From NCBI GenBank assembly GCA_030637965.1, contig DAOWFO010000040.1, positions 1 through 23,463 on the forward strand: a stretch of 23,463 bases of DNA, written 5' to 3'. How positions within the stretch are numbered: position 1 is the stretch's first letter; each line of letters begins with the position of its first letter. Made by a program: the position numbers and the translations under genes. Shown here piece by piece: positions 1-7,089 of this stretch. Source of the stretch: Thermoplasmata archaeon (GTDB lineage Archaea > Thermoplasmatota > E2 > DHVEG-1). The notes below the pieces were generated by a model. That model worked only from the letters and a program-made list of their open reading frames with translations, ran no database searches and was not told where the DNA came from.

Positions 1-370
1 CGCCACACACTCCGGTTACTAGATAAATAGTCAAAAATTTCTTCCAACCTATTCTTTGTTCAAATGCCATGCCCACGAAGAAAAACACCATCATATTTCC
101 AATGATGTGGAGAAAACCACCATGTATGAACATGGAAGTAAACAAGGTATAAAGTTGAGGTATGAACTCCGGCGAGAGATAAATTGGTCGAAATCCCAAA
201 TCATAGATCACTTCAGGAAAAATAACCGATATGACGAAAACAATAAAATTTGCAAATATCAGTGCATATGTTATCAGCAACTTTTTGGCATATGCGACAA
301 CAAGTGTTCCAATTATTACACAAATGGCAATTATAGAGACTAAACTTATTGGAAGTATTACTATGTCCAT
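1..370 (-). CDS. Rhomboid family intramembrane serine protease, N-terminal part (C-terminus beyond window edge)
   Basis: The reading frame starts with ATG at 370 and stays open to base 1, giving 123 residues without a stop. Two hydrophobic segments (about residues 2-24 and 33-53) are followed by the rhomboid signature region: TSMFIHGGFLHIIGNMMVFF at about residues 81-100. It carries the conserved His-x3-Asn arrangement (HIIGN) that marks the second core helix, followed by a short segment ending in TGVCG. The catalytic GxSG serine and the second histidine would lie in the missing part. Rhomboids cleave transmembrane substrates inside the membrane. A purine-rich GGAGAAAGAGAGA precedes the ATG, and a TATA-like element sits about 60 bases upstream. 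The family call is firm; the substrate is unknown. Confidence 0.88.
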   Translation of the reverse strand, partial: MDIVILPISLVSIIAICVIIGTLVVAYAKKLLITYALIFANFIVFVISVIFPEVIYDLGFRPIYLSPEFIPQLYTLFTSMFIHGGFLHIIGNMMVFFFVGMAFEQRIGWKKFLTIYLVTGVCG

Positions 371-426
371 TCTCTCTTTCTCCAGTCACGTGCTACAAGC
401 GCAAAGGTCATAGTAAATATAGCCAC

Positions 427-434
427 TATATAAA
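427..434 (-). promoter_or_regulatory. TATA box of the rhomboid gene
   Basis: On the minus strand TTTATATA lies 57-64 bases upstream of the ATG at 370. With the usual archaeal spacing of about 25 bases to the transcription start, this gives a short leader containing the GGAGA ribosome binding site. This is inference from motif and spacing only. Confidence 0.4.
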
Positions 435-483
435 TTGTGTTTTTAATTGTTTTTGATAAGTTGTATTAAATTGGAGATAGATA

Positions 484-945
484 AAAAGAAGCAAACAAGA
501 AAGATTAGCAAGAAAATGGTTCCGAACGAGAATTTACACATAGTAAACTGAGAAAACTCTTTTTTGTAGGGAACAAAACAATCAAGGGATAACATCATTA
601 GCATACAGCAAGCATGGTAAGAAGATATGGAAAGAGTTCCACCCTTATGATATGAGCTACTGGTGTGCTGCTACTAGACTTATCAAAACGAAGTGCGAAT
701 CTGGTAACTTCGATTGTTATACTGAAAAAAACTGGCTTGGGCATGAATGAATGGCTACTACAGAAGGCTGTGTCAAACATGCTGAGAAATATTATCGTGA
801 TTTCCCTGTAAATTGGATTTCTTGTGCCCTGAAATCACCAACAGATAAGAGCGTGACGGGAATGCACAAGAATAAGTTTTATAAGAGAGAAGTTCAACAG
901 ACTGCTATTTTAGGACCTGTTGACATCCATACCTCCTGTTGTAAT
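484..945 (+). pseudogene. Decayed tyrosine recombinase (integrase) C-terminal catalytic region
   Basis: Fragments of an archaeal tyrosine-recombinase-type integrase appear in successive plus-strand frames. They are ARKWFRTRIYT (484-540), RKLFFVGNKTIKG (550-588), then KKIWKEFHPYDMSYWCAATR and WLGHE, a TGA at about 748-750, and MATTEGCVKHAEKYYRDFP. Together they match the expected order of the catalytic domain: an H-x-x-R-like box (here HPYDMSYWCAATR, with the canonical Arg position apparently changed to Ser), LGH, and a degenerate T..Y.H box in which the nucleophilic Tyr position reads Cys (GCVKHAEKYY). At least two stops and a frame change separate the pieces, and no N-terminal domain is seen. 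The last open frame runs into the antisense of the tRNA-Ile gene. The residue-level alignment is from memory of the family, so the exact boundaries are approximate. Confidence 0.7.
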
Positions 946-948
946 AAG

Positions 949-1023
949 TGGGCCAGAAGAGATTTGAACTCTTGACCTCCCGGTTATCAGCCGGGTGCTC
1001 CAACCAACCTAAGCTACTGGCCC
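949..1023 (-). tRNA. tRNA-Ile (anticodon GAT)
   Basis: The minus strand folds as a complete 75-base tRNA. The acceptor GGGCCAG pairs with CTGGCCC plus discriminator A. The D arm is GCTT/GAGC, the anticodon stem is CCCGG/CCGGG around loop CTGATAA (anticodon GAT, isoleucine), the variable loop has five bases, and the T arm AAGAG/CTCTT carries the loop TTCAAAT. CCA is not encoded, as is common in archaea. The 3' end abuts the decayed integrase, so this tRNA is the likely attachment site of a former integrated element. Confidence 0.96.
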
Positions 1024-1050
1024 TTTGAGAGGATGTATATCAGTATTACC

Positions 1051-1058
1051 TATAAAAA
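1051..1058 (-). promoter_or_regulatory. TATA box of tRNA-Ile
   Basis: TTTTTATA on the minus strand lies about 28-35 bases upstream of the tRNA 5' end. That places transcription start a few bases before the mature tRNA, the usual archaeal arrangement. AT-rich sequence upstream could hold a BRE, but none is clear. Confidence 0.5.
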
Positions 1059-1077
1059 TGTATATTTAAACTTAACA

Positions 1078-1350
1078 TTATACATATATTTTTTTCATTA
1101 GGATTAATACTATACAACAAAATACACCAAAAGCATTAGCGATCATAATTGCTAGAGAATTTATGAATATACCGTATGTAAACCATAGTATCATTCCTAT
1201 TGATAATACAGTAGGCATATAGTATGAAATATCTTCAAGTTTTCTTGTTCTATAGCCCTTCATTAATTGGGGAACAAAGCCTAATGAGGTTATAGCACCT
1301 GCAACCAATCCAAATAATTCTAATGAAGGATCCATATTGATTTTCGTCAT
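1078..1350 (-). CDS. SemiSWEET/PQ-loop family small sugar transporter
   Basis: This 90-residue protein has three hydrophobic helices (about residues 10-30, 40-60 and 64-84), the size and topology of a SemiSWEET. It has the family's PQ motif in the first helix-loop, GFVPQLMKGYRTRKLEDIS, followed by the second helix TVLSIGMILWFTYGIF. SemiSWEETs work as homodimers and move small sugars across the cell membrane; the substrate here is unknown. The frame is open upstream to a TTG at 1386, but the added residues do not resemble the family. ATG at 1350 was chosen, with GGAAAG about 15 bases upstream; ATG at 1335 is also possible. Confidence 0.85.
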   Translation of the reverse strand: MTKINMDPSLELFGLVAGAITSLGFVPQLMKGYRTRKLEDISYYMPTVLSIGMILWFTYGIFINSLAIMIANAFGVFCCIVLILMKKIYV

Positions 1351-1473
1351 AATAAAAAACGTATTAAATCTTTCCAAAAAATACAAACATATTATTGTAA
1401 TAGAAAATGTTAATATTGATGCATTATAAAAAATTATGTGAAGGTTTTTATATCTGATATAATAATCTAAATT

Positions 1474-1809
1474 TTAGGGTGTTATCACTTTTCCTGAATT
1501 TGTTAAAATTCTAACGATTTCAGACATATCACTAACTCTACCTACCTCTAGTTTGCCCTCTAGATTAAAGAAACCAACACAGGTACCACATGCAATAAGA
1601 TCAACACCAGAATTATATAATGGAACTAATACATCTAAAACAAGAGAATCCTTTGATAATAGTTTTACTGCTGAGTTATAAAAAATAATCGAATCTGGTT
1701 TTTCAACCAGCATCCAAATTTTCCTAAGAAAAGATCCTATAAGTTTTTCACCAAGTCCATCATTACCTGCGCCTAATGTTTCATTATTCAATAAGATAGT
1801 TGTCTTCAT
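1474..1809 (-). CDS. YedF C-terminal-like DsrE-family sulfurtransferase-like protein
   Basis: This 111-residue single-domain protein matches the C-terminal DsrE-like domain of the YedF family of putative selenium-metabolism proteins. It has an N-terminal strand TTILLNNETLGAGNDGLGEKL, the stretch ...IIFYNSAVKLL..., and the conserved cysteine loop ACGTC (Cys at about 74 and 77) before VGFFNLEGKLEVG. The N-terminal TusA-like domain found in many YedF proteins is absent. The family is thought to relay persulfide sulfur or selenium, but its reaction is not established. GGTGATTTATA before the ATG is a good ribosome binding site. It is followed downstream on the same strand by the SemiSWEET gene after about 120 bases, so co-transcription is uncertain. 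Confidence 0.8.
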   Translation of the reverse strand: MKTTILLNNETLGAGNDGLGEKLIGSFLRKIWMLVEKPDSIIFYNSAVKLLSKDSLVLDVLVPLYNSGVDLIACGTCVGFFNLEGKLEVGRVSDMSEIVRILTNSGKVITP

Positions 1810-1923
1810 TATAAATCACCAACGTATTTAAATCATCTAAAAAAGAAAATATTTTTATAAATGTTATGTGCAAATTTCAAAAAATATTATTAGACTATTA
1901 TTCTATTTACCTAACTTGAAAAA

Positions 1924-2796
1924 ATGAAACAAATAAACATCTTTGGAATTATTGTATTTATTGCACTCCTTATAATTTTTTGTAATAATGGAATTTGCGA
2001 AGAAAACCTACAAACAATCATTTATGTTGGCGGTAGTGAAGCTGAAAACTATACTAATATACAAACAGCGATTAATGAAGCTAATTCAGGTTACACTGTT
2101 TTTGTTTATAGTGGAACATATAACGAATCTATAGTTATTGATAAATCAATTGAACTAGTAGGCCAAGATAAAGATATCACTATAATTGATGGTGGTGGAG
2201 AAGACTATGTCTTAAAATTAGGTGCCGATAATATAAAAATAACGGGTTTCACCCTTCAGAACAGTGGAGATATATTTCCAAATGCTGGAATAAATGTTGG
2301 AACAAAGGGAAATATTATAAAAGATAACAATTTGATAAATAACTACTATGGAATTGTACTATTATACCCAACATCTAACAACACAATATCTAAAAACTTT
2401 ATTTCAAACAACAATCAATGTGGAATATATTTCAGCGGAGCAAAACATAACATATTAAAAGATAATTTTGTGGACACACAGCCTTTTAATGGATTTGGAT
2501 TATACGATTTCTCAGATTATAATATTATTAAAAATAACACAATGGTAAATAACAAATTCTGTGGTATAAATATACGAGATTCATACTACAACACAGTTAG
2601 TGGAAATATCTTGATAGAAAACACTATAGGTTTGCACATACCACCACCAGAATGCAAAACAACCGTTAGTGATAATATTTTTTCAGATAACAAAATAATA
2701 ATTGATGAAGAAAGAGACTTAATAATATATACTCAGGTTACATCAGTAATTTTGATACTAATAGGTTTTCTTTATCTTAAGAAAAAAATTAATTAA
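1924..2796 (+). CDS. Secreted right-handed beta-helix (NosD/CASH-like) repeat protein with C-terminal membrane anchor
   Basis: The 290-residue protein begins with a hydrophobic signal segment (about residues 5-24, IFGIIVFIALLIIFC) and ends in a single membrane helix followed by KKKIN (about 270-287). The long middle part is therefore likely outside the cell. After the typical lead-in NIQTAINEANSGYTVFVYSG come about eight turns of roughly 22 residues with the N-x-I-x-x-N pattern (NIIKDNNLI, NTISKNFIS, NILKDNFVD, NIIKNNTMV, NTVSGNILI), characteristic of parallel beta-helix proteins such as NosD. Such proteins in archaea are mostly surface carbohydrate-binding or structural proteins; no enzyme residues can be assigned. 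The last eight bases overlap the convergent gene on the minus strand. Confidence 0.85.
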   Translation: MKQINIFGIIVFIALLIIFCNNGICEENLQTIIYVGGSEAENYTNIQTAINEANSGYTVFVYSGTYNESIVIDKSIELVGQDKDITIIDGGGEDYVLKLGADNIKITGFTLQNSGDIFPNAGINVGTKGNIIKDNNLINNYYGIVLLYPTSNNTISKNFISNNNQCGIYFSGAKHNILKDNFVDTQPFNGFGLYDFSDYNIIKNNTMVNNKFCGINIRDSYYNTVSGNILIENTIGLHIPPPECKTTVSDNIFSDNKIIIDEERDLIIYTQVTSVILILIGFLYLKKKIN

Positions 2797-3205
2797 TTTT
2801 TCTCCAATAAATCAATGAAATCAGTAATAAAAAAATTGATGGAACAAACATGATAACAATATAATTAAAATTATAGGGGATTACAATATCAACTAAATAG
2901 ACATACAATGGGTAAATTATCAATAATAAACAACCAGCTATCCCTGTGATTTTAGCATTTTTTTCCCTTTTTAAAATCCAAATGCAAGTTAGAAACAACA
3001 AGACACTCGAAAAAAAAGAGGCAATTGTCAAAGTAATACTATTAACCATATATCTAGAACTGTAATACCAAATTTTTGCCTGAATTGTTGTATAAACGCC
3101 ATTTATAAAAATAAAAAAAGCTATGCTACCAATAGCAAGATATAAAGAATAAATCAAAGTCATTTTTTTATCAAGTAAACAATTATTTTTCTTCTCTGAT
3201 TTCAT
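2789..3205 (-). CDS. Four-helix integral membrane protein of unknown function
   Basis: This 138-residue protein has four predicted membrane helices (about residues 20-38, 58-75, 86-104 and 109-130) and a polar N-terminus (KSEKKNN). I do not recognise the family. The frame is open to a TTG at 3220, but the first ATG at 3205 is the more likely start; neither has a clear Shine-Dalgarno sequence. The 3' end overlaps the convergent beta-helix gene by eight bases. It lies downstream of the transferase gene on the same strand, 34 bases away, and may be the last gene of that operon. Confidence 0.6.
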   Translation of the reverse strand: MKSEKKNNCLLDKKMTLIYSLYLAIGSIAFFIFINGVYTTIQAKIWYYSSRYMVNSITLTIASFFSSVLLFLTCIWILKREKNAKITGIAGCLLLIIYPLYVYLVDIVIPYNFNYIVIMFVPSIFLLLISLIYWRKIN

Positions 3206-3239
3206 ATTATCAAATAACAATGATTATGCATATTATTTT

Positions 3240-3917
3240 CTATTTATACATATTTTGATATTTTGTTAAAAATAACATGGTTTTTGAGTTACGGAAAATA
3301 GTAGATTGATTTCTATTAAATAATTCATGTAAATCATCTATTGTATCAATATCATTCCATTCTGGTAAAACATGAATAGTTGATTTTGATTTATTCAGAA
3401 TCTTCATGGTATCTTTAAATACAGTTTCAGTACTCCACTTTATATCTTGAAATATTAATGGATTAAAAGAATCTTTATTAAATCCAACTAGATAGTATCC
3501 ACCATCTCTCGATGGACCTATAACAACGTCATTTAATTGAAGAAAATCAAAAGATTTTGAAATCAAATCACCAGGTAAATCAGGAATGTCACTACCAATG
3601 AGAACAATCTTACTATATCCTTCCTTAAATACTCTATTGAAACTATTTTTCATCCTCTCCCCTATATTATCACCATTCTGAGGAATATAATAATAATTCT
3701 TACCAATCCATGAAATAATATTTTTTTCAGAATCAGGTGGATAAAAACATATTCTAAATTCAAATTGTAGTTTTTTTATTGTTGAAAGAATATCAGATAT
3801 AAAATGTTTGTAAAGAACTGTTATAAAATCACTTTTAAAATCATTCAATAATCTTTTTTTAATCTTTCCCATAGTTGGATATTTTATAAAAATTAATAAA
3901 ACCTTGGAGTTTTTCAT
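3240..3917 (-). CDS. TIGR04282-type (DUF2064) GT-A fold glycosyltransferase, rSAM/selenodomain-associated transferase 1
   Basis: This is a nucleotide-diphospho-sugar-transferase-fold protein of 225 residues. Family marks are the N-terminal KVLLIFIKYPTMGKIKKRL, the central QNGDNIGERM, the loop VLIGSDIPDLPGDLI with the metal-binding Asp-x-Asp-like SDIPD, the strongly conserved VIGPSRDGGYYLVGF, and IKWSTETVF. The fold is shared with the CofC and MobA nucleotidyltransferases, but the acceptor is unknown. The start was set at ATG 3917, because GGAG lies nine bases upstream while the earlier ATG at 3932 has no ribosome binding site. The stop of the 65-residue gene sits one base before this ATG (TGAGATG), so the two are probably translationally coupled. 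Its partners in the cluster are the ArsS-like radical SAM protein and the GT2 enzyme. Confidence 0.85.
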   Translation of the reverse strand: MKNSKVLLIFIKYPTMGKIKKRLLNDFKSDFITVLYKHFISDILSTIKKLQFEFRICFYPPDSEKNIISWIGKNYYYIPQNGDNIGERMKNSFNRVFKEGYSKIVLIGSDIPDLPGDLISKSFDFLQLNDVVIGPSRDGGYYLVGFNKDSFNPLIFQDIKWSTETVFKDTMKILNKSKSTIHVLPEWNDIDTIDDLHELFNRNQSTIFRNSKTMLFLTKYQNMYK

Positions 3918-3918
3918 C

Positions 3919-4116
3919 TCAGTTTTCTCCATAAGTTTTTTCTTTATTTAATCTCTCTTCGAATAACTTAAAAACATCGAATATTTGTAGATCTGTTTTA
4001 ATTTTTAGAAATTCTCCGTAGTATGTGATAAAATAATATTCAATTATCCGTGCAATAATCACCATTTCATAAATACGACTCAATCTATAACAGCATAAAG
4101 ATTTTTCATTATTCAT
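3919..4116 (-). CDS. Unknown 65-residue helical protein inside the radical SAM/transferase operon
   Basis: The family is not recognised. The protein starts at ATG 4116, four bases after the TVP38-like gene's TGA, and ends TGAGATG, one base before the ATG of the next gene. Its last codons supply the GGAG ribosome binding site of that gene. This close packing on both sides argues that it is translated. The sequence is rich in hydrophobic and aromatic residues (MVIIARIIEYYFITYYGEF, about 18-36) followed by a charged helix (FKLFEERLNKEKTYGEN), and it holds a CC pair at residues 8-9. It could be a small helper protein or the remnant of a larger gene. Confidence 0.5.
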   Translation of the reverse strand: MNNEKSLCCYRLSRIYEMVIIARIIEYYFITYYGEFLKIKTDLQIFDVFKLFEERLNKEKTYGEN

Positions 4117-4120
4117 TTTT

Positions 4121-4825
4121 TCAATTTCTTTTATCTTTTTTTTTTAATTTTTTATATGAATATCTCCCTATTAATACTAATATTACAGAAAAAACTACAA
4201 TAATTGCTATTAGCTCCCAAGAAATTTTCCCATACGTAATAAATTGAGTAAAAACGTCAGCTCCAACAACAAACAAAATCGAGCCAGGTAACATACATAA
4301 CCATGACCAAAACATATACGTTTTAAAAGATACACGAGTAAGACCAAAACCATAATTTAGGAGGTTAAATGGAAATAGAGGAATTAAACGGGTTATTGCT
4401 ATAATAATTGTTCCATGTTCTTCTGTTAATTTATCAAGTCGTTGGAACTTCTCACTCTTTGAAAACCATTGTTCAACTGCATCACGAGCGAAATAACGGG
4501 CAATTAAAAAACAAATACATGCACCAATAGTAGAAGAAATACTCACAAGTATTACTCCAATAATTGATCCAAATATTACACCGGCGGCAACTCCAAGAAT
4601 TGTACCTGGAATTGCAGAAACTGTTGCCCCAATATAAATTAATACAAAAACAATGGGTCCTAATGGTCCAAGAGTATCTATCCAGTCTTGCAAACTCCCT
4701 AATTTATCTCCAAAACCATAAATACTACTAAGAATAAAAACAGTTGCAACTATTATTAATAATAATATTGGTTTCCATAGACCTTTTATTCGATTCTCAT
4801 TTATTATACTAATGACCCCCCACAA
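4121..4825 (-). CDS. TVP38/TMEM64 (DedA-like, SNARE-associated) family membrane protein
   Basis: The protein has about six hydrophobic segments and the family core: WIDTLGPLGPIVFVLIYIGA, IPGTILGVAAGVIFGSIIG, ICFLIARYFARDAVEQWF, then TRLIPLFPFNLLNYGFGLTR and a PGSILFVVGADV stretch. These are hallmarks of TVP38/VTT-domain proteins, which are implicated in lipid scrambling or transport of lipid-linked or small substrates. No in-frame ATG exists near the N-terminus. The frame opens at a TTG (4858) well inside the ArsS-like gene; TTG at 4825 is given as the start, but an unusual codon just after the GGGGGG at 4816-4821 is possible. It overlaps the end of the upstream gene and leads into the 65-residue gene. 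Confidence 0.85.
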   Translation of the reverse strand: MWGVISIINENRIKGLWKPILLLIIVATVFILSSIYGFGDKLGSLQDWIDTLGPLGPIVFVLIYIGATVSAIPGTILGVAAGVIFGSIIGVILVSISSTIGACICFLIARYFARDAVEQWFSKSEKFQRLDKLTEEHGTIIIAITRLIPLFPFNLLNYGFGLTRVSFKTYMFWSWLCMLPGSILFVVGADVFTQFITYGKISWELIAIIVVFSVILVLIGRYSYKKLKKKDKRN

Positions 4826-5757
4826 GAAGAACCATGACCGGCAGTACAACCAAAACAATGATCGCCAGTTACAACTCTTCGTTTTGACAAAACATCAACA
4901 TCGAAATCATTAATATGAGCTGGTGCACCATGATTTACTGTTAATCCTAAAGCAAGGTTAAAATCACAATCAAATAAACGACCATCCCAATCAACACAAA
5001 GTTGATGCCTACACATCAAACCATCAATAGTCCGTGGATTAAAAGAATTTTTGAGCAAATTCATGTATTTTTGTCTCTGGTTTGCTCCTTCAAGTTGTAA
5101 TAAAAAACGTCCAATAGGCATATTTGTTATTGTTAACAAACCAGTCAACTTAACACCATATCTTTCTTCCAATTCTTGACGATACTCTTCTTCTAATAAA
5201 GTTTGTTCAGGTGGAAGATTAAAACCGATTGGATTATGAACTAGATTCAACTCTAAGTTAGGTTTAATACCATAGCCAATATCATTTAACATTTGAAGTG
5301 CTTCTATACTTTTTTCAAAGGATTGCAAACCACGTTGTAATTTAACATTCTCCTTTAAATAACAAGGTAAAGAACCAACTAATTTAACACCATTATCTAA
5401 AAAAAACTTTGGCAGTTCTCCCATAGAAGGGTCGCATAAAATATTTAAATTTGTCCTTATTTGTACCTGATGATTCTCATCTTTTAAATTTTCAATAAAT
5501 ATTTTCAAATCAGGATTAAGTTCCGGAGATCCACCTGTGATATCCACAATACTTGGTTTTATTACATCAGCAATATCAATTACTTTTTTCATAATCTCCC
5601 AACTCATCATCTCTTTACGAGTGGGAGACGCCATCAAATGACAGTGACTACATTGATTATTACACTTTAGGCCAATATTAACTTGTAAAACTTTAATATT
5701 TGAACAATAAAGCCAAGATCCAGATATTTTTTTTATTATTCTTTCAAAATTATTCAT
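4804..5757 (-). CDS. ArsS-like radical SAM protein (rSAM/Cys-rich, rSAM/selenodomain type)
   Basis: This 317-residue protein matches the ArsS family in full length. The radical SAM motif is CNNQCSHCH (about residues 32-40; C-x3-C-x2-C), followed by an SAM-binding VDITGGSPELNP. The C-terminal domain contains DGLMCRHQLCVDWDGRLFDC and a final Cys-rich CFGCTAGHGSSCGG, the signature of the DUF3641-type domain that probably binds a second Fe-S cluster. ArsS in bacteria links a 5'-deoxyadenosyl-derived group to methylated arsenic in arsenosugar synthesis, usually beside ArsM; no ArsM is present here, so the substrate may differ. All signature positions are Cys, with no in-frame TGA. GAGGA precedes the ATG by about ten bases. 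The gene follows the GT2 gene after 29 bases. Confidence 0.88.
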   Translation of the reverse strand: MNNFERIIKKISGSWLYCSNIKVLQVNIGLKCNNQCSHCHLMASPTRKEMMSWEIMKKVIDIADVIKPSIVDITGGSPELNPDLKIFIENLKDENHQVQIRTNLNILCDPSMGELPKFFLDNGVKLVGSLPCYLKENVKLQRGLQSFEKSIEALQMLNDIGYGIKPNLELNLVHNPIGFNLPPEQTLLEEEYRQELEERYGVKLTGLLTITNMPIGRFLLQLEGANQRQKYMNLLKNSFNPRTIDGLMCRHQLCVDWDGRLFDCDFNLALGLTVNHGAPAHINDFDVDVLSKRRVVTGDHCFGCTAGHGSSCGGSLV

Positions 5758-5786
5758 TTATCATTATCCTCAATATTATTGTTTTA

Positions 5787-6488
5787 TTATCTGTAAAACT
5801 TTTCAAGCTTATCAGGATGTATGCCAATATAATAAAAAAATCTTATCATCCAATTTCTTAAAGTACAAAAAATAATTCCTTCTTTCTCCCAACGTCTTGA
5901 TGAAGTTTTAACATAATTAGGTAAAATACAAATCTTATTGCCACTCCTTTTTATACGTCTCATTAATTCAACATCTTCCATAATTGCAATATTTCTATAA
6001 CCACCTATTTTTTTAAAATAATCTTTTTTTATGAATATACATTGATCGCCATAGGGAATTCTCGTAACCATTGTACGAAAATTAATTAATTTTGAAATGA
6101 TTTTATAAACAGTTTTATCAGATCTTATCGATATTCTAAAAGCACCTGCAACAAATTCTTCAGTATCTATTAATTTTTTTATCTCTGTAAAAGAGTTGTT
6201 AGGTAATTCAGTATCTGAATGTAAAAAAATAAGAATTTCACCACTCGCAATTTTAGCACCTGTGTTCATTTGCCGGAATCTACCTTTTTTAGAAACTATA
6301 GATACAACTTTGTTATATTTTATTACCTTAATTGTATCTAGATCATTGCTCCCATCAACAACAATTATCTCATATGAATAAGAAGAATCTATTTTTTTAA
6401 TGTTTTTAATAATAAAATTAATGTTTTCTGATTCATGATATACAGGAATAATTACAGAGAACATTAGTTTCTTAAACGCTCTTGTCAT
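5787..6488 (-). CDS. Family 2 glycosyltransferase, TIGR04283 (rSAM/selenodomain-associated transferase 2)
   Basis: This GT2 protein has SVIIPVYHESENI at its start, IIVVDGSNDLDT as the donor-binding strand, GRFRQMNTGAKIASGEILIF, and the metal-binding FLHSDTELP. It continues with the subfamily's IPYGDQCIFIKKDYF, GGYRNIAIMEDVELMRRI and TSSRRWEKEGI. This order is diagnostic of the type found beside ArsS-like radical SAM proteins. It is predicted to transfer a sugar to an unknown acceptor. The ATG at 6488 overlaps the PIN gene by 17 bases; an in-frame ATG at 6464, eight bases past the PIN stop, sits directly before the conserved FSVIIPVY and is an equally good start. Confidence 0.88.
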   Translation of the reverse strand: MTRAFKKLMFSVIIPVYHESENINFIIKNIKKIDSSYSYEIIVVDGSNDLDTIKVIKYNKVVSIVSKKGRFRQMNTGAKIASGEILIFLHSDTELPNNSFTEIKKLIDTEEFVAGAFRISIRSDKTVYKIISKLINFRTMVTRIPYGDQCIFIKKDYFKKIGGYRNIAIMEDVELMRRIKRSGNKICILPNYVKTSSRRWEKEGIIFCTLRNWMIRFFYYIGIHPDKLEKFYR

Positions 6489-7089
6489 TTCCTTCTTTAT
6501 CCATAAGTTTTTCTTTTTTTCTTATTGACTTCATTCTAAATTTAACAATATCCATATTTATTTTACCGTAATCATAAACCTCAAGAAAAGTTTCCGTATC
6601 GATACTATACATTTTAGAACCACACATCTGATGATATTCAGAACATGCAGCATTAGTAACCTCATTAATTACCTTCCTAGTAATTTTTGATGTAAAATGA
6701 TAATCTTCCGAAAGAAATAGATCAATACCGTTTTTCAATGTAGAAATTAAAATATTACAATCATTTGCAATATCTTCAGATTTTATTCCATGATGTTTTT
6801 CCATTGACAGAATACATGTTCTTCCAAAAGCATTTGAAAGAAAACGATTTCGAAAATCTATTACAGTTGCATGTACTTTTTTATAACGTTTGATTGCATT
6901 TTTATAAACTGTTGATGGTATCCTACCCCATATTTTGAGTTGCTCCAATTCTGATATAACTGTACTTGTAATAAAACAGTCAATTTTATCCTTAGCTATC
7001 ATTTTTATAACAGTATCAATACTAATATTATTCTTTAAAAGAAAAGAAGTATCAAAAGAAATGCTTCTAATTTGAATTATTTCAGTCAT
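6472..7089 (-). CDS. PIN-domain protein (putative ribonuclease)
   Basis: This 205-residue protein carries PIN-domain acidic positions: Asp13 in ISFDTSFLL, Glu47 in TSTVISELEQL, Asp106/Asp110 in SEDIANDCNILIST and Asp129 in LFLSEDYHF. The spacing is that of a VapC-like metal-dependent RNase fold. No antitoxin gene lies beside it, so toxin function is doubtful; it could be a housekeeping nuclease. A charged tail (SIRKKEKLMDKEGNDKSV) follows. AAGGAG is found about 17 bases before the ATG. The 3' end overlaps the GT2 gene, so it is probably the first gene of the radical SAM/transferase operon, though a functional link is not evident. Confidence 0.75.
   Translation of the reverse strand: MTEIIQIRSISFDTSFLLKNNISIDTVIKMIAKDKIDCFITSTVISELEQLKIWGRIPSTVYKNAIKRYKKVHATVIDFRNRFLSNAFGRTCILSMEKHHGIKSEDIANDCNILISTLKNGIDLFLSEDYHFTSKITRKVINEVTNAACSEYHQMCGSKMYSIDTETFLEVYDYGKINMDIVKFRMKSIRKKEKLMDKEGNDKSV

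Noticed and set aside
56..343. Plus-strand open frame of 95 codons at the left edge
   Set aside because: It is the antisense of the rhomboid gene, whose minus-strand frame carries the family motifs.
361..411. Short minus-strand frame (MTFALVARDWRKREWT) whose stop overlaps the rhomboid start
   Set aside because: Only 16 codons. The likely transcription start from the TATA box at 427-434 would fall near or after its ATG, and nothing else supports it.
748..750. TGA in the integrase remnant as evidence of general TGA recoding
   Set aside because: The remnant also has TAG, TAA and a frame change, and several intact genes in the window end with TGA.
6472..7089. Toxin-antitoxin module built on the PIN protein
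   Set aside because: No small antitoxin-like gene stands next to it. Upstream is about 205 bases of AT-rich intergenic DNA, and downstream is a glycosyltransferase.
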